64,000 bases of DNA from Tetrapisispora phaffii CBS 4417 (taxonomy: Eukaryota > Ascomycota > Saccharomycetes > Saccharomycetales > Saccharomycetaceae): the NCBI RefSeq assembly GCF_000236905.1, contig NC_016535.1, positions 124,001-188,000 on the forward strand. Reading direction: 5' to 3'. The position numbers were made by a program, and so were the translations under genes. The notes beneath the pieces were generated by a model. That model was not told where the DNA came from and did not search any database. It worked only from the letters and a program-made list of their open reading frames with translations. Position 1 is the stretch's first letter, and each line of letters starts with the position of its first letter. Shown here one piece after another: positions 27,647-38,666 of the stretch.

Positions 27647-30562
27647 ATGAGTGAAATGAATTCAGTAGTCAAAGCAACTCTTGAGGAGTTTTGCGATTCT
27701 TCTGTATGGTTAGTTCAACAGTTTTCTTCAAATTTGGAAAACACATTTTCAAGTGTTGAGAACAGATTAGATGGTTTACAACCAATGGCAGAAAAATATG
27801 AGAGATTATTCAGAACTAGTCCCATCATAATAGATGAAGAACTGTGTTTGAAATTGGAAAATAATTCTACTAGCCTGTGGAATCAGATTACAATGATAGA
27901 AAAATCAAAGAATAACAAAGAAAATCAAAAAATCTTGTTCAGATGCAAAGTTTATGCTACTATTCTACTTTCTATTTATGAAAGTTTGTCGCCAACGGTA
28001 GTGAATAAATTGATGGTTTTGAAATGTTATATCACAGTCTTGAAAGGACTTGAAGGGGAATTTTACGATCAACAAATATTGAGGAATATTCAAGAACAAT
28101 GTGATAAATTGCTTATTGTTACTCAAGATGAAATAAATGATAACAAAATAAAAAATCATCTTGAAACAGAGCAGAAGGAAAAAGACTTTAACAATTTAAG
28201 AATCGAGTATCTAATAATTAATTTTCAACTAGCATTAGCTGAAAATGACTATGAATTAGCTAGTATCTATTTCTCAAAAGTAGATATAAATGAGAATACA
28301 TCATCAATGAATCCAAAAGTACTTTTGGAGTTGTGCCGTTTGATTTATAATGCTATTTTACAACAATACCAGAATTTTAACGAAGAGATACCAAATATTG
28401 ATATTTTGAATTCCATGTGTCATTATTTAAGGAATACGTCGGAACTATTCACATTAAATAAAAACATGTTAAAAACTGAAGTAAATTATAGTAGTATGCA
28501 TTTTTCCATTTTTACATTACATGCTGAACTATTAATGCTACAACCCTCTACTGATATTAATTGGGAATTTATTAATTCAATAATAGAGCAGCTTCAAACA
28601 GAATACCCAAAAAAGATAGAATCACATCTGCTATCCTATAAAGTGCGCAATAAAACTATGCATCCAGAGAATTTAAATGAAGAATTGAAAGAATTAATTA
28701 TGAAAATGATTATAAACATCGATATTAAGGAGAATTTTGAAGCTATTACTAACTGCATTTCTGATTTTGCACAGAAATCAATAACTTTAGCAAACGTGTG
28801 CCTTGATTACATCTTCGGGAATAAACTTGATCCACAAAGAGATCAAACAATCTTTGAGAAGTTGATTTGTATCAGGGTATACTTAACGACACAAAGTTCT
28901 CAACTAAATACATCAGAAATGATAAGTAGTTTAAAGGATTATTGTACAAAGATAGAACACACTATTGTTCACGAGGTGGGATTGACAACGGTATCTACGA
29001 TAATAACATTATTTTGGAACACAGGGAAAACACTCCAAAAACGAGATCAATTTTTGGAGAGTAATGAGTTTTATAATTTAGCATTAATGAATATATTTTG
29101 TCAAAATTATGCAGATAGAAGTAAAATTCAAAGAGCTTTAATCCAAAATTTCATCCAATTAGATGATATGGGAAGAGCAAAGGAAATTTATCAAACCATG
29201 GATTATGCAAATAAAAAGTTGCCTTTATCACAATTGTTATTACTTAAAATATTATATAAAGAAAATGATATTAAAGGTTGTGAAGAATGTTTTTCACAAC
29301 TAAAAATAAATGAAGGAGACTCGTCAGTTGAGTGTTTAATTTTAGGTGTCGAAGAATGTAAAGATAATATTGAACTTTCATTAAAAGCCATGCAAATGCT
29401 CTTTGAAAAACTTGAGGAAGCTCATTTTGCAAAAGATGATAAGGGAAAAGTTTCTTTCCCAATTTTTTCTTTAACAAGATATATTATCCAATTAATAACG
29501 AAGGTGACAGAGAAGAATGGTAACGAAAGCTTTCTCCTTTATTATTCAGTTATTACCAACCTTTTATCTAAGTCTCTGGAATATTTCAAGGTTTTACAAG
29601 ATAGAACCGTAGTCGCAAGAAAATTAAACGCAAATGTCACAACTGAAATAATCTCAATTGATGAAATAGAATGGTTCAGCTCAACCTGTTACAATATTGC
29701 TTCGAAATGTTTTAGAGAAAACATTCAAGTAGATATAGATCGTATCGTAACACTCGCTATCGAGTATTTTTCTCTAATCCCAATTGAAGATGTTGATTTC
29801 TCAATAAAATGTCATTTTAAATATTGGTATTTCAGGACAAAATTACTAGCTCTTGCAGTTTCGTCATCTAAATTGTCTGGCGACACAAATGATCAAAAAC
29901 GTTTGATGATAGAGAAGAAAGTTGAAAATCTAAACAATGAAATTATTGAATTAATTAATTCCAAAGACATGAAAGATAAAGGAAATGATGATGAGAAGAC
30001 GAAAATTAATAGCTGTTTAATTGAACTTTTACGACTAACATTTGAGGATATAATGTCGACAAAAAATAAAGAAAAGATTTTAGCATTTATAAAGAAGTCA
30101 TATAACCAAAATGAGAAGCAAATCGAGATTTTATTTTTTAGCATGACAGTTAACAATCCTAATTTATCACAAAGTATTGCAGTATACATAATGGAGATGT
30201 TAATTGACCGTAATACAAGTTCAAACTTGCTTGGCGTCGAGGTTTTACTAAGATGGCTAAAAATTTATATGAATTTCATATTAGATCTTGACATGACATG
30301 TAAGTTTCTGTTAGTAGAACAGCTATCAAAGCAATTGCAACAAGAAAATATCCCAAAACTGATAGAAAAACAAGAAGTAAGAGATGATTTAGAAATTATT
30401 TCAACTTTATGTTGGAATCAGGGTATTAACCTAATAATGGAAGAAGACAAAGTCAACGCAAATGTATACTGTAAACAAGCGCTTTATTTTGCTGAATTGG
30501 CTAATCCAAAATTATGTGAGCAATTAAAGCAAATGTGGAATGCCCTTGAGGAATCAAAATAG
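27647..30562 (+). CDS. SPO22: Spo22 (Zip4), meiotic TPR protein of the ZMM group
   Basis: Spo22/Zip4 is a large TPR-repeat scaffold that joins crossover factors (Zip2, Spo16) to the synaptonemal complex and promotes class I crossovers. The protein has 971 residues, matching about 975 in S. cerevisiae (YIL073C). It is helical throughout with degenerate TPR-like repeats (for example ALIQNFIQLDDMGRAKEIYQ and LCWNQGINLIMEEDKVNANVY near the C terminus, the latter typical of the SPO22 domain). No membrane segment. Identity rests on fold, length and its place next to HOP1 more than on a strict motif. Very AT-rich codons suggest low expression. Confidence 0.88.
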   Translation: MSEMNSVVKATLEEFCDSSVWLVQQFSSNLENTFSSVENRLDGLQPMAEKYERLFRTSPIIIDEELCLKLENNSTSLWNQITMIEKSKNNKENQKILFRCKVYATILLSIYESLSPTVVNKLMVLKCYITVLKGLEGEFYDQQILRNIQEQCDKLLIVTQDEINDNKIKNHLETEQKEKDFNNLRIEYLIINFQLALAENDYELASIYFSKVDINENTSSMNPKVLLELCRLIYNAILQQYQNFNEEIPNIDILNSMCHYLRNTSELFTLNKNMLKTEVNYSSMHFSIFTLHAELLMLQPSTDINWEFINSIIEQLQTEYPKKIESHLLSYKVRNKTMHPENLNEELKELIMKMIINIDIKENFEAITNCISDFAQKSITLANVCLDYIFGNKLDPQRDQTIFEKLICIRVYLTTQSSQLNTSEMISSLKDYCTKIEHTIVHEVGLTTVSTIITLFWNTGKTLQKRDQFLESNEFYNLALMNIFCQNYADRSKIQRALIQNFIQLDDMGRAKEIYQTMDYANKKLPLSQLLLLKILYKENDIKGCEECFSQLKINEGDSSVECLILGVEECKDNIELSLKAMQMLFEKLEEAHFAKDDKGKVSFPIFSLTRYIIQLITKVTEKNGNESFLLYYSVITNLLSKSLEYFKVLQDRTVVARKLNANVTTEIISIDEIEWFSSTCYNIASKCFRENIQVDIDRIVTLAIEYFSLIPIEDVDFSIKCHFKYWYFRTKLLALAVSSSKLSGDTNDQKRLMIEKKVENLNNEIIELINSKDMKDKGNDDEKTKINSCLIELLRLTFEDIMSTKNKEKILAFIKKSYNQNEKQIEILFFSMTVNNPNLSQSIAVYIMEMLIDRNTSSNLLGVEVLLRWLKIYMNFILDLDMTCKFLLVEQLSKQLQQENIPKLIEKQEVRDDLEIISTLCWNQGINLIMEEDKVNANVYCKQALYFAELANPKLCEQLKQMWNALEESK

Positions 30563-30706
30563 GCAGCAAAATATTAGTTGTACATAATTACTGTCGCAAT
30601 GACTCAAACTCTATTGTTAGTTATTCATTAAATAAATCTATTTATTAAAATTATTGCACATTTGTATCTAGGCAATTATATATAATCATGGTTTTCTATC
30701 GATATT

Positions 30707-31579
30707 TCAAAAGACGCTAACGATACCAATCATTATTATGACAAAAGCCAAATCAGTTAAAAACAAGGAAAGTAAGTCTAAATGTTGTAAACATAAAACA
30801 GCCTTTCCTTTTAAATTATTAATTGGCAATATACCTTCTGGAATTAATCCAATTAGATTTGCAAATTTACCAGCATTTTGTATTGGGTCAATTTTATGAC
30901 CTTTTTGTAAGCCCTTCAATTTCTGTAAATATGCTGACATAGCAACAATTTCAAAACTTAAAAACACCATAAAGAAATTTCTTGAATCAGTTAAAGCAGA
31001 TAAAGAAAATTGATGGTTAAACTGCTGTAATTTTGGTCTTGTAACAAAATATATATAAGGTAGTAAAAACACTAGCCATTTAATAAGTATGAAAACAGCT
31101 TTCATGTTATTCAATTTATAATTGTAGTAGTCTAAGTTAGCTTGGTCCACAGGAAAAACTTGTGAACTTGGAGTAGCAGTACCTTCACCAAAGCTTTGTT
31201 GCATTGATTGGAGCATAGAAAAAAATTCTGGTGTCGATGAACCGTCATCCTGAGTCTTTTCAGCTAGATGTTTATACATTTCTAATTCCGGATTCACTGG
31301 ATTTTGTATTTGTTCTTTCTCAGTTTTCTTTTTGATAGCTGCTTGTTTAGCCTTATTTTCTACTGAAGCTTTCTTAACATTAGCAAATAAGTCATCCATT
31401 TCTATAGTATTTTTTGTAGCAGCTGTCTGCACATCTAATGGGGATTCTGTACTTAACTGACTATCCTTATTCTGTCCAGTAATTTGATTCAATCTTGAAG
31501 AGGCACCCCCATTTTTAAATTTCCTTTGTCTTCTTTCTCTTAAGAGTTGACGTTTCTCAGCTTCTGATAGTTCACTCAT
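30707..31579 (-). CDS. GET2: Get2, ER receptor subunit for tail-anchored protein insertion
   Basis: With Get1 it forms the ER membrane complex that receives tail-anchored proteins from Get3. The 290-residue protein starts MSELSEAEKRQLLRERRQRK, containing the Arg-rich RERRQRKF segment that contacts Get3, as in S. cerevisiae Get2 (YER083C, about 285). A long cytosolic, low-complexity region follows. Three membrane segments are at about 162-180, 208-225 and 265-288. The block NLKGKAVLCLQHLDLLSLFLTDL matches the family's C-terminal region. Convergent with SPO22. Confidence 0.95.
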   Translation of the reverse strand: MSELSEAEKRQLLRERRQRKFKNGGASSRLNQITGQNKDSQLSTESPLDVQTAATKNTIEMDDLFANVKKASVENKAKQAAIKKKTEKEQIQNPVNPELEMYKHLAEKTQDDGSSTPEFFSMLQSMQQSFGEGTATPSSQVFPVDQANLDYYNYKLNNMKAVFILIKWLVFLLPYIYFVTRPKLQQFNHQFSLSALTDSRNFFMVFLSFEIVAMSAYLQKLKGLQKGHKIDPIQNAGKFANLIGLIPEGILPINNLKGKAVLCLQHLDLLSLFLTDLAFVIIMIGIVSVF

Positions 31580-32130
31580 GTTGTCGAATGTGTTCCTAAA
31601 TTCTAGTTACAGGTTTTCTTAGCAAACAGCAGTATAACAAACAGAATACTTTTAAGAATACTTAAACTAAACAATGAAATAAGGTTTATTATTAAATAAT
31701 GACATTAGCACTCGATTAAAACAACATTAACGGTACCGTTTTTATGTATTACATTTCAACATTGTTTGATGTTTAAGTTTTGTTAACTATGTTAATTTTT
31801 TTTTTTGGTATTAGATTTTTCATTATGTGCAGTGTTAAGTGTACAATACAAGGTGTCAAAAGTATAGAAGGATGAATTATTTAGATGTTTACTCAACACT
31901 TTATATACTTTATACACTTGTAGTATGTAAACTAAGCTACTATATAATGGGGGATGTATATTGAGGGAATATCCAATGACCAGTCCTTTTAAATTCCCTT
32001 TCGTTGTAATTGTACAGTAGAAAAAAATATGAGTATGATGTCAATTACTTGAATCTTTAAGATCAAATTGTTCAGTATCATTAAATCAGGTATAGGATAA
32101 AAATATTCATAGTTATCTGATTTGTAGTTA
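31580..32130. other. Spacer: GET2 promoter and SEC28 3' region
   Basis: AT-rich with poly-T at about 31798-31806. No gene or clear motif seen. Confidence 0.45.
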
Positions 32131-33012
32131 TCATGAGGAGTACTTGACAACCAGTTCATCAAATTTATTGTTTATTTTTTCGTTATTCTTTAGGTAAGCA
32201 TGTTCTGGAGCTAATGATTTCAATTCGGTTCTTAAACTCTCGATGTTGCCATCGTCTTGCATGGCAGACAATGTGATTTTTTGAACTAAAAGTTCTGGTT
32301 TGAACAAATCAGCTTGTTCCTTTTGTTGGACAGAGTAATATTCTGACTCTAAGACCTTCACTATATCTTGTGCCTCAGTTAAATGACCTTGTTGTAAATG
32401 AGAGTTTAATAAACGTAATTGTGCACTCCAAGTGGAAAAACTTTGAGAAATTTCACTGTAGTAATAGAAATTTGAAGAAGTTGTATCAACGTTAGTGAAA
32501 AACTTAATGTATGATTCAGCAAGGTTAACTATCAGTTCATCTTCACTAGAGAATTCACCTTGAGCAGTCTTTTGGTTGACAAAGTTGTCATATAGAGCCT
32601 TAGCAATAGTTGGTTTTTCATTTAACAAAGAAATTTCAACAGCTAATAATAATAACTCTAATTTGCCGACTTCTTCGTCGCTATCAATACCTTTGTTACA
32701 TAATTGGGAAGCTGTTTCATAGTCACCAACAATAGCATTAGCAGAAGCCAATAAGACCAATTCATAATTGGAAGCTGAATCCTCTTTAATTGATACATCT
32801 TCGATTTTCTTGGACTTCAAAAAGGCATTGTAGCTATCAAAAGATGCACCTAATTGACCAGCGGAAGCATTGGATTCGTATGAACCTAGAGCAATTTGAG
32901 ATCTGGCTTTGTAGAACAGAGTAGTGTCGTCAGCACCTAGGACATCGATTTCCTTTAATACTTGAGAATAATTACCGGTGTAATAATTCTGTTTAACTGT
33001 GAAATAATCCAT
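32131..33012 (-). CDS. SEC28: Epsilon-COP subunit of coatomer
   Basis: Stabilises alpha-COP in the COPI coat for Golgi-to-ER transport. The 293-residue protein is near the S. cerevisiae length (about 296, YIL076W) and begins MDYFTVKQNYYTGNYSQVLKEID, the expected first TPR-like helix pair. It continues as helical TPR repeats, including WSAQLRLLNSHLQQGHLTEAQ, and ends near EHAYLKNNEKINNKFDELVVKY. No signal peptide or membrane segment. Codons are moderately biased. Confidence 0.94.
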   Translation of the reverse strand: MDYFTVKQNYYTGNYSQVLKEIDVLGADDTTLFYKARSQIALGSYESNASAGQLGASFDSYNAFLKSKKIEDVSIKEDSASNYELVLLASANAIVGDYETASQLCNKGIDSDEEVGKLELLLLAVEISLLNEKPTIAKALYDNFVNQKTAQGEFSSEDELIVNLAESYIKFFTNVDTTSSNFYYYSEISQSFSTWSAQLRLLNSHLQQGHLTEAQDIVKVLESEYYSVQQKEQADLFKPELLVQKITLSAMQDDGNIESLRTELKSLAPEHAYLKNNEKINNKFDELVVKYSS

Positions 33013-33502
33013 ATTGTCTTTTTTCTGTTTGGTAAAGTCAATGTCCTTTGTCAGATTCAGTCAACGAAAGAACTTTTGATACTACCAAATGTATTACTGA
33101 CCCATTGCATTAAAAAATCACCCCCCTCGGAAGCTATTGTACTTTTATAGATCTAGACATCTTCGAGAACCCATCACCATCAGTTTCCAACTATGTAACT
33201 TTTCAAAATCTTGACAAGTTGTTATTTGTTTTCCAAATTTTTTTTTGCCGAGGCCCTCACAAGCTTAAGATATCGAAAAGACAAGCAGATTTAACTGATA
33301 CTTTGGTTTAGGAGTGAATAATTCTCGTGAGAAAGGTTCAATAACTGTTAATTAATATACAATATACATATATAGTTGTTTTATAGATATACATAGATAG
33401 ACTCATTATTGCTTACCAGTGGGGGGTGGGCATTTTTTTTGTTAGTGGTGCCGGTACTATTCATGAGAGTAATTGTTAAAAAGGATTAGTGACAGGATAT
33501 GT
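33013..33502. other. Spacer: SEC28 promoter and THS1 3' region
   Basis: AT-rich, with a G-run near 33420-33427 and a T-run just after it. YIL077C, which lies here in S. cerevisiae, is absent. No gene seen. Confidence 0.5.
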
Positions 33503-35683
33503 TTATTCTAAAGCATTGTCAGATCTTCTTTCTTCCTTCAATTTCTTTAGCTGTTCTATGACGGTGTCGATGTTGACAGTGGCATTCTTACCTTGTTGTT
33601 CCATGATATCTCTATTTCTGATATTAACGGATCTTTCATTCATTTCTTGTTCACCAACGATGAAGATGAAGTTGTACTTCAATAATTGACCGTTTCTAAC
33701 CTTCTTTTGTAAAGTGTTACCGGTTAGGTCGACGTCGGTGTAGAAACCAGCTTCGTGGCACTTGTCACGGATTTGTTGGGCATATTCTTGGTATTTGACA
33801 CCGACTGGGACAACGTAGACTTGACGTGGAGATAACCAGAATGGCCATTTACCAGCAAAATGTTCTGTTAAGATAGCGGTCATTCTTTCGACAGAACCTA
33901 AGATGGCTCTGTGGATCATTACTGGTCTTTCGTAGTTTTCAGAATCACTACCATCCTTAGCTTTGAATTCCAATTCAAATCTGTTTGGTAATTGGAAATC
34001 TAGTTGAATGGTAGCACATTGGTGCCATCTTCTTAAAGCATCAGAAATCATGATATCGATCTTTGGACCGTAGAAAGCACCATCCCCTGGGTTGATTTCC
34101 CAGTCACCACCCCATTTTTCTAAACAAGATTGTAATTTGGATTCAGCAGAGTTCCAAGTTTCAATTTCACCAACGTATTTGTCTGGTCTAGTAGACAATT
34201 CCATCTTGAATTCGAAACCGAAAACGCCGTAGGTGTACTTTAAGAAATCGAAAATGTTTTCAATTTCACCTTCGATTTGGTCTTGGGTACAGAAAATATG
34301 AGCATCATCTTGTTGGAATCTTCTAACACGAGTTAAACCTGATAAAGCACCAGAGAATTCGTTTCTATGGATGACACCGAAATCGGCAACTCTCCATGGC
34401 AACTCCCTGTAAGATCTCTCTCTTGACTTGAACATTAAACAATGACCTGGGCAGTTCATTGGTTTCAAACCGAAAGTTTCCTTTTCAACTTCAAAACTGA
34501 ACATATTGTCCTTGTAGTTGGCCCAATGACCGGAGGTTTCCCATAACTTCGAGTTGTACATGTTTGGAGTGATCACTTCTTCGTAACCTCTCTTTCTGTA
34601 TTCAGTTCTCATCATGTCAACTAAAGTGTTGTAAATTCTAGTACCGTGAGGTAACCAGAAACAAGAACCTGGAGACATTTCATGAAATAAGAACAATTCT
34701 TGTTCCTTACCGATCTTTCTGTGATCTCTGTCGGCAGCTTCTTTTAAGAATTTCAAATGAGCGTCCATTAATTTCTTATCTGGAAAAGAGACACCGTAGA
34801 TTCTTTGTAAAGAATCGTTGTCAGATTCACCTAAGAAGTAACAAGAAGAATTTTTTAATAATTTGAAAGCCTTGATACGGCCTGTGTGTGGGATATGTGG
34901 ACCAGTACATAAATCAATTAACTTACCACACTTGTATACGGTAGTTTCACCACCATCTGGGATCTTGGTTTGAACTAGATAAGTCTTATACTTGGAGTAA
35001 TGGAACATCTTTAACAAGTCTTCCTTTGACATGACTAATCTTTCGAACTTTTGCTTTTGTTTGATGACAGACTTGGCAACTGATTCCAGGTTTGGGAAAT
35101 CAGCTTGAGAGACGGTTCTTTCAGCTTCATCTTCAGTTTTTTCCTTTAGAGAGTCTCTAGTGGCAAATTCATAGAAGAAACCATCATCAGTTGGTGGACC
35201 TAAACAAATATGAGCACCCATATGACATTCACAAGATTCACCCAAGACATGGGCAGAAGAATGCCAAAAGACTTTCTTACCATCTTCACTGTCGAAATCC
35301 AATAATTGAAGACTGAATTCTTCATTTTCAGATTCAGATTCGAATGGTCTATCCAAATCCCATAGAGAACCATTGACTCTAGCGATACACAATCTGTCAG
35401 CTAAAGACTTGGAAATGTCCTTTGCAATGTCCATTGGAGTAGTTTCCCAAGAGACAGCATCCTTCTTAGAGCCATCCTTCAACACAATCTTAATTGGGAC
35501 ATGAGCCTTGGCTTTAACTTTCTCATTGTATTCAGCTAAAAGCTTAGTAAACATGTCATCTCTCTCTTGAATGAAAGCTGGTTCAGGATCCAAAAACAAG
35601 GATTGTTGCTTGTTCTTCTTGTTCTCCTTTTTTGGCTTGTCATCAACAGACAAATTCTTCACTTGTTCAGTAACCTCAGACAT
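33503..35683 (-). CDS. THS1: Cytosolic threonyl-tRNA synthetase
   Basis: Charges tRNA-Thr in the cytosol. The 726-residue class II synthetase has an N-terminal Lys-rich extension, a TGS domain at about 60-125 ([21 protein letters not shown]), the editing-like second additional domain ([14 protein letters not shown], the HxxxH site), then the catalytic core. That core has motif 1, motif 2 ([14 protein letters not shown]), the zinc-binding Cys of MNCPGHC, and motif 3 ([11 protein letters not shown]). The anticodon-binding domain lies at the C-terminal end ([20 protein letters not shown]). Similar to S. cerevisiae Ths1 (YIL078W, about 734). Highly biased codons indicate strong expression. It is divergent from AIR1/2, as in S. 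cerevisiae. Confidence 0.98.
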   Translation of the reverse strand: MSEVTEQVKNLSVDDKPKKENKKNKQQSLFLDPEPAFIQERDDMFTKLLAEYNEKVKAKAHVPIKIVLKDGSKKDAVSWETTPMDIAKDISKSLADRLCIARVNGSLWDLDRPFESESENEEFSLQLLDFDSEDGKKVFWHSSAHVLGESCECHMGAHICLGPPTDDGFFYEFATRDSLKEKTEDEAERTVSQADFPNLESVAKSVIKQKQKFERLVMSKEDLLKMFHYSKYKTYLVQTKIPDGGETTVYKCGKLIDLCTGPHIPHTGRIKAFKLLKNSSCYFLGESDNDSLQRIYGVSFPDKKLMDAHLKFLKEAADRDHRKIGKEQELFLFHEMSPGSCFWLPHGTRIYNTLVDMMRTEYRKRGYEEVITPNMYNSKLWETSGHWANYKDNMFSFEVEKETFGLKPMNCPGHCLMFKSRERSYRELPWRVADFGVIHRNEFSGALSGLTRVRRFQQDDAHIFCTQDQIEGEIENIFDFLKYTYGVFGFEFKMELSTRPDKYVGEIETWNSAESKLQSCLEKWGGDWEINPGDGAFYGPKIDIMISDALRRWHQCATIQLDFQLPNRFELEFKAKDGSDSENYERPVMIHRAILGSVERMTAILTEHFAGKWPFWLSPRQVYVVPVGVKYQEYAQQIRDKCHEAGFYTDVDLTGNTLQKKVRNGQLLKYNFIFIVGEQEMNERSVNIRNRDIMEQQGKNATVNIDTVIEQLKKLKEERRSDNALE

Positions 35684-36181
35684 TTGTATTAGCGATGTTA
35701 TAGTGAGTGGTGAGTGAGCGTGTATATTTATATGTGATTTGTATGGTTAACTACCAGGGAAATGCACTAGAGGCTGTAACTTAAGCCAACAGTTGCTGAA
35801 ATACCTTGAGATTCCCAGATCTCGTCAGATTCGACATCACAACCATCACCATCATCTTGTGAGTAATGGCGATGGTTCTTGAGAACTTAACAGCCAAACA
35901 ATCCATCTTTACAGCTTAGAACGTGAAAATTTTTGAAACGCGGGTAACTGCAACGGGTAACTGTCTGTGAAATTTCAACAACAGTTCTCGATGACCTTTG
36001 AGAGCCAACCAGCCATTACTGTTGCTTCAACCACTGGAAGAAGTAGTAGTCAGTGCAACAAAACAGGTGTATAAGAGCACGTTGTTGAGTTATAGACTCA
36101 TGGGGTTCAGCGGTGGAGCGCCTGTGCCTATTTGGAAGTGGGTGTTTGTTTCAGTTCTCAAGTAATTGTGTGCAACATAAG
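35684..36181. promoter_or_regulatory. Divergent promoter region of THS1 and AIR1/2
   Basis: Contains a minus-strand TATAAATA at 35725-35732 close to THS1, an RRPE-like TGAAAATTTTT at 35924-35934, and tandem Reb1-type sites at 35941-35963. An upstream ATG at 36100 opens a different frame from AIR. Confidence 0.6.
35941..35963. promoter_or_regulatory. Tandem Reb1-type sites, CGGGTAACTG twice
   Basis: CGGGTAACTG at 35941-35950 and again at 35954-35963, 13 bp apart. CGGGTAA is the Reb1 consensus; Reb1 clears nucleosomes at shared promoters. Confidence 0.75.
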
Positions 36182-37201
36182 ATGACAGAAGAGAACAACG
36201 AAGGACTGAGAGAATTGAGAGGTGAAGGTAGATATTTTGGTATCTTGGATGGTGATCAGATAATTAGTGGGAGTGAGATTGTCTGTAGGCAATGTAGGCA
36301 AGAAGGTCATATGCAAAGGGACTGTCCGCACACGGTATGTTCATATTGTGGTGTGTTGGATGAGCATGCATCGAAAGATTGTAAACTGACGATTTTTTGT
36401 AAAAAGTGTGGTGAGACTGGTCACTATTTTAACCATTGCCCGCTGCGGTTTGATGATAACATATACTGTACTGTGTGTAATTCAAATAGGCATGTTGAGA
36501 AGATGTGTTCGAGTGTTTGGAGGTCGTATGCTCTGCGAGATGACAATACCGATGCCGATTTAGGACAGCAACTAGATATGGAGAAGTTTTACTGCTATAA
36601 TTGTGGTTCATCAGGGCATTTGGGGGATGATTGTAAGGAGTATAGGTCATCGCGTGTGCCTAATGATGACGGGAGTGCATTTTCTGGTGAAAATTTATCT
36701 ACACCGTTAAAAAAAATGTATTATCAAAAATTAAACGAAGAGTACGACTATTACGACTATGGGTATAGAAAAAACCAGTCTAGTTACAATGATCTCAATT
36801 GGCGACAGGCTAATGATCAACACTATATGCAAAAACCATTACCTAAACCAACGTCCACAATGCAGTCTCTGCCCACATTAAACTATCCACAGATCCCAGA
36901 ACATTCCTACCCTGTGAGACAACAAGGTGTATACTACAATACTCAGAATCAATATAATGGGCAGGGAAGCTATATAAACAATTACAACAATCAATACGAC
37001 AACCAGTATGGCAGCTATGACAATTACCAAAACAACAACCAGTATAATAACTACAACAATTTCAACAACTACCAAAATAACAGGAATGATGGAGGCCGTC
37101 TAAATTACAACACAGTATACCGAAATAACAATGAAAGCAAGAGCTACCAACCTACGAAGTCAGGCACTATTGATGAGGACTTTAAAAATATAGATTATTA
37201 A
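36182..37201 (+). CDS. AIR1/AIR2: Zinc-knuckle RNA-binding subunit of TRAMP (Air1/Air2)
   Basis: Part of the nuclear TRAMP complex with Trf4/5 and Mtr4, which adds short poly(A) to aberrant RNAs for exosome decay. From the ATG at 36182 the protein has 339 residues (Air1 about 360, Air2 about 344). Five CCHC zinc knuckles occupy residues 35-48, 53-67, 73-86, 96-109 and 138-151. A long tail rich in Asn, Tyr and Gln follows from about 205, with repeats such as NNQYDNQYGSYDNYQ. The frame upstream of the ATG is open only to a GTG. AIR lies beside both THS1 (as AIR1) and GID12 (as AIR2), so it joins the two conserved blocks. Confidence 0.95.
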   Translation: MTEENNEGLRELRGEGRYFGILDGDQIISGSEIVCRQCRQEGHMQRDCPHTVCSYCGVLDEHASKDCKLTIFCKKCGETGHYFNHCPLRFDDNIYCTVCNSNRHVEKMCSSVWRSYALRDDNTDADLGQQLDMEKFYCYNCGSSGHLGDDCKEYRSSRVPNDDGSAFSGENLSTPLKKMYYQKLNEEYDYYDYGYRKNQSSYNDLNWRQANDQHYMQKPLPKPTSTMQSLPTLNYPQIPEHSYPVRQQGVYYNTQNQYNGQGSYINNYNNQYDNQYGSYDNYQNNNQYNNYNNFNNYQNNRNDGGRLNYNTVYRNNNESKSYQPTKSGTIDEDFKNIDY

Positions 37202-37344
37202 TATATAATACACATAAGCATTAAAATTGATATGAACCAGTACCTGGACAGTGATATACGTCTGTAGTTGATTCAACATTACTGGAGTGTTAAGCATTAA
37301 CGACAGCGTCACATTTGGTATTTAATAATAAAAACTTAACAAGG

Positions 37345-37350
37345 AAAAAA
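37345..37350 (-). terminator. RNA polymerase III terminator of tRNA-Ile
   Basis: Six A on the + strand, so six T downstream of the tRNA on its own strand, starting 4 nt after the tRNA 3' end. Confidence 0.85.
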
Positions 37351-37354
37351 TAAA

Positions 37355-37428
37355 TGGTCCCTAGCGGGATCGAACCGCTGATCCCCGCGTTATTAGCACG
37401 ATGCCTTAACCAACTGGGCCAAGGGACC
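37355..37428 (-). tRNA. tRNA-Ile (anticodon AAU), no intron
   Basis: A 74-nt cloverleaf on the minus strand that begins GGTCCCTTGGCCCAGTTGG and ends CCGCTAGGGACCA, with discriminator A. The D-loop/A box and the B box (GGTTCGATCCC) are intact. The anticodon AAT is read at 37394-37392, inside the loop CTAATAA. It is almost the same as S. cerevisiae tRNA-Ile(AAU), which is read as IAU after editing. A T6 terminator follows. Confidence 0.98.
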
Positions 37429-38666
37429 ATTTTATTATGGCTTTCGTTGTAAAAGGGTGTTGTGATAACATCGTATAATATAATTTCTAATATGAATGCT
37501 TGGATAGCTTGTCAATATGCTAATCGTAAGTACTTGGAATAACTTATCACCGTTATCATTTGAAGTATTTAGAACTATTACCGTTCAATAAACTGATCTT
37601 AAATGAGAATTTAGTAATTGGATTAGTGACCATCTCCGGTCTAATCAATGGTATAATACTAGAGGTACACAAGTATTTTCACAGAATCAAGACGTATACG
37701 AGCTCAAATTAGATGATGCAGTATAGCGAATGAACCTATGCGAAAGTTACAAGTATATAAGACAAGCAATTGTTCACCTTTGGTTACATGTATTATATAT
37801 TTTTATATAGATTAAATATAGGCAATTGTTCAAGTACTATTACTGAAATATGTCCGACTTAAATAACAATACTACTGGAAAAAATATCATCACCTTGGAT
37901 GCTGGGGGTTACGAATAACCGCTTTGAGGTCTTTATAGTTTTTTTTCTGTGGGTTTGGTATAGGTGAATTACTATAGCAGCGTATCAGTAATTGTGCTTT
38001 ACATCTTGAGATAGTTTGCCTAATCAACGAATTGTCATCTCATAACAATTGCTATAATTCTACTTAGTGCATCTTGGTTATCCTGGCATTTAATTTCCAA
38101 TCTGTTATGTTATATGAGTTCCTTGGACTGAATTTCATAATTGTGACGCTAGTCCATTTAATACTTCTACATTTCTCGAACCGAAGCACAGCAGTTATAA
38201 TCCGCAGTATATATATTTTCAAAACTTCTAAGTTAGTGAAGTGGTCACTCCATTCATGACGATTTTTGATCTTTGCATTAACAGTATAGTTATTTATGAT
38301 CCATATGTTTTAAACTCCTTAAAATTGCAGAAAACAGCATTATTCTTCTAATATAGACCGGGTGCAAGATTTGATATAAAGTAAATAGTAACATTCATAG
38401 AAGTTGAATAAGCTTGTAATTCACGTCATCGATGATATTGAGTTATATATTCATAAAGTTTCAATATATGTGTTTGGATTCAGCCCTCGTATTATGTATA
38501 TATTATTTAAGTTCAAAAACAAATTGCTTTATTTGACCTGTCAAAACAAGATAAAAAATTCATAGATTAAATTAATGGACAGGCAGATATTACTACCTCT
38601 ATCAAAACTGGTTTAGTTAACAGTTAATGCATAAAAATTTTCGGTGATATACTTAAAAACTAAAAA
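37429..38666. other. 1.2-kb gene-free stretch beside tRNA-Ile
   Basis: Long for this compact genome. It starts upstream of the tRNA. A TGTTG sequence 30 bp from the tRNA (37458), TATATAAGA at about 37753, and a 22-codon open frame at 37851-37919 (MSDLNNNTTGKNIITLDAGG) then a stop vaguely recall an LTR and the start of a Ty Gag, but no paired LTR ends, target duplication or primer site can be shown. No gene is called. Confidence 0.4.

Noticed and set aside
38172..38190. Second tRNA-like T-arm near tRNA-Ile
   Set aside because: Loop resembles TTCGAGA, but its stem bases do not pair and no cloverleaf can be drawn.
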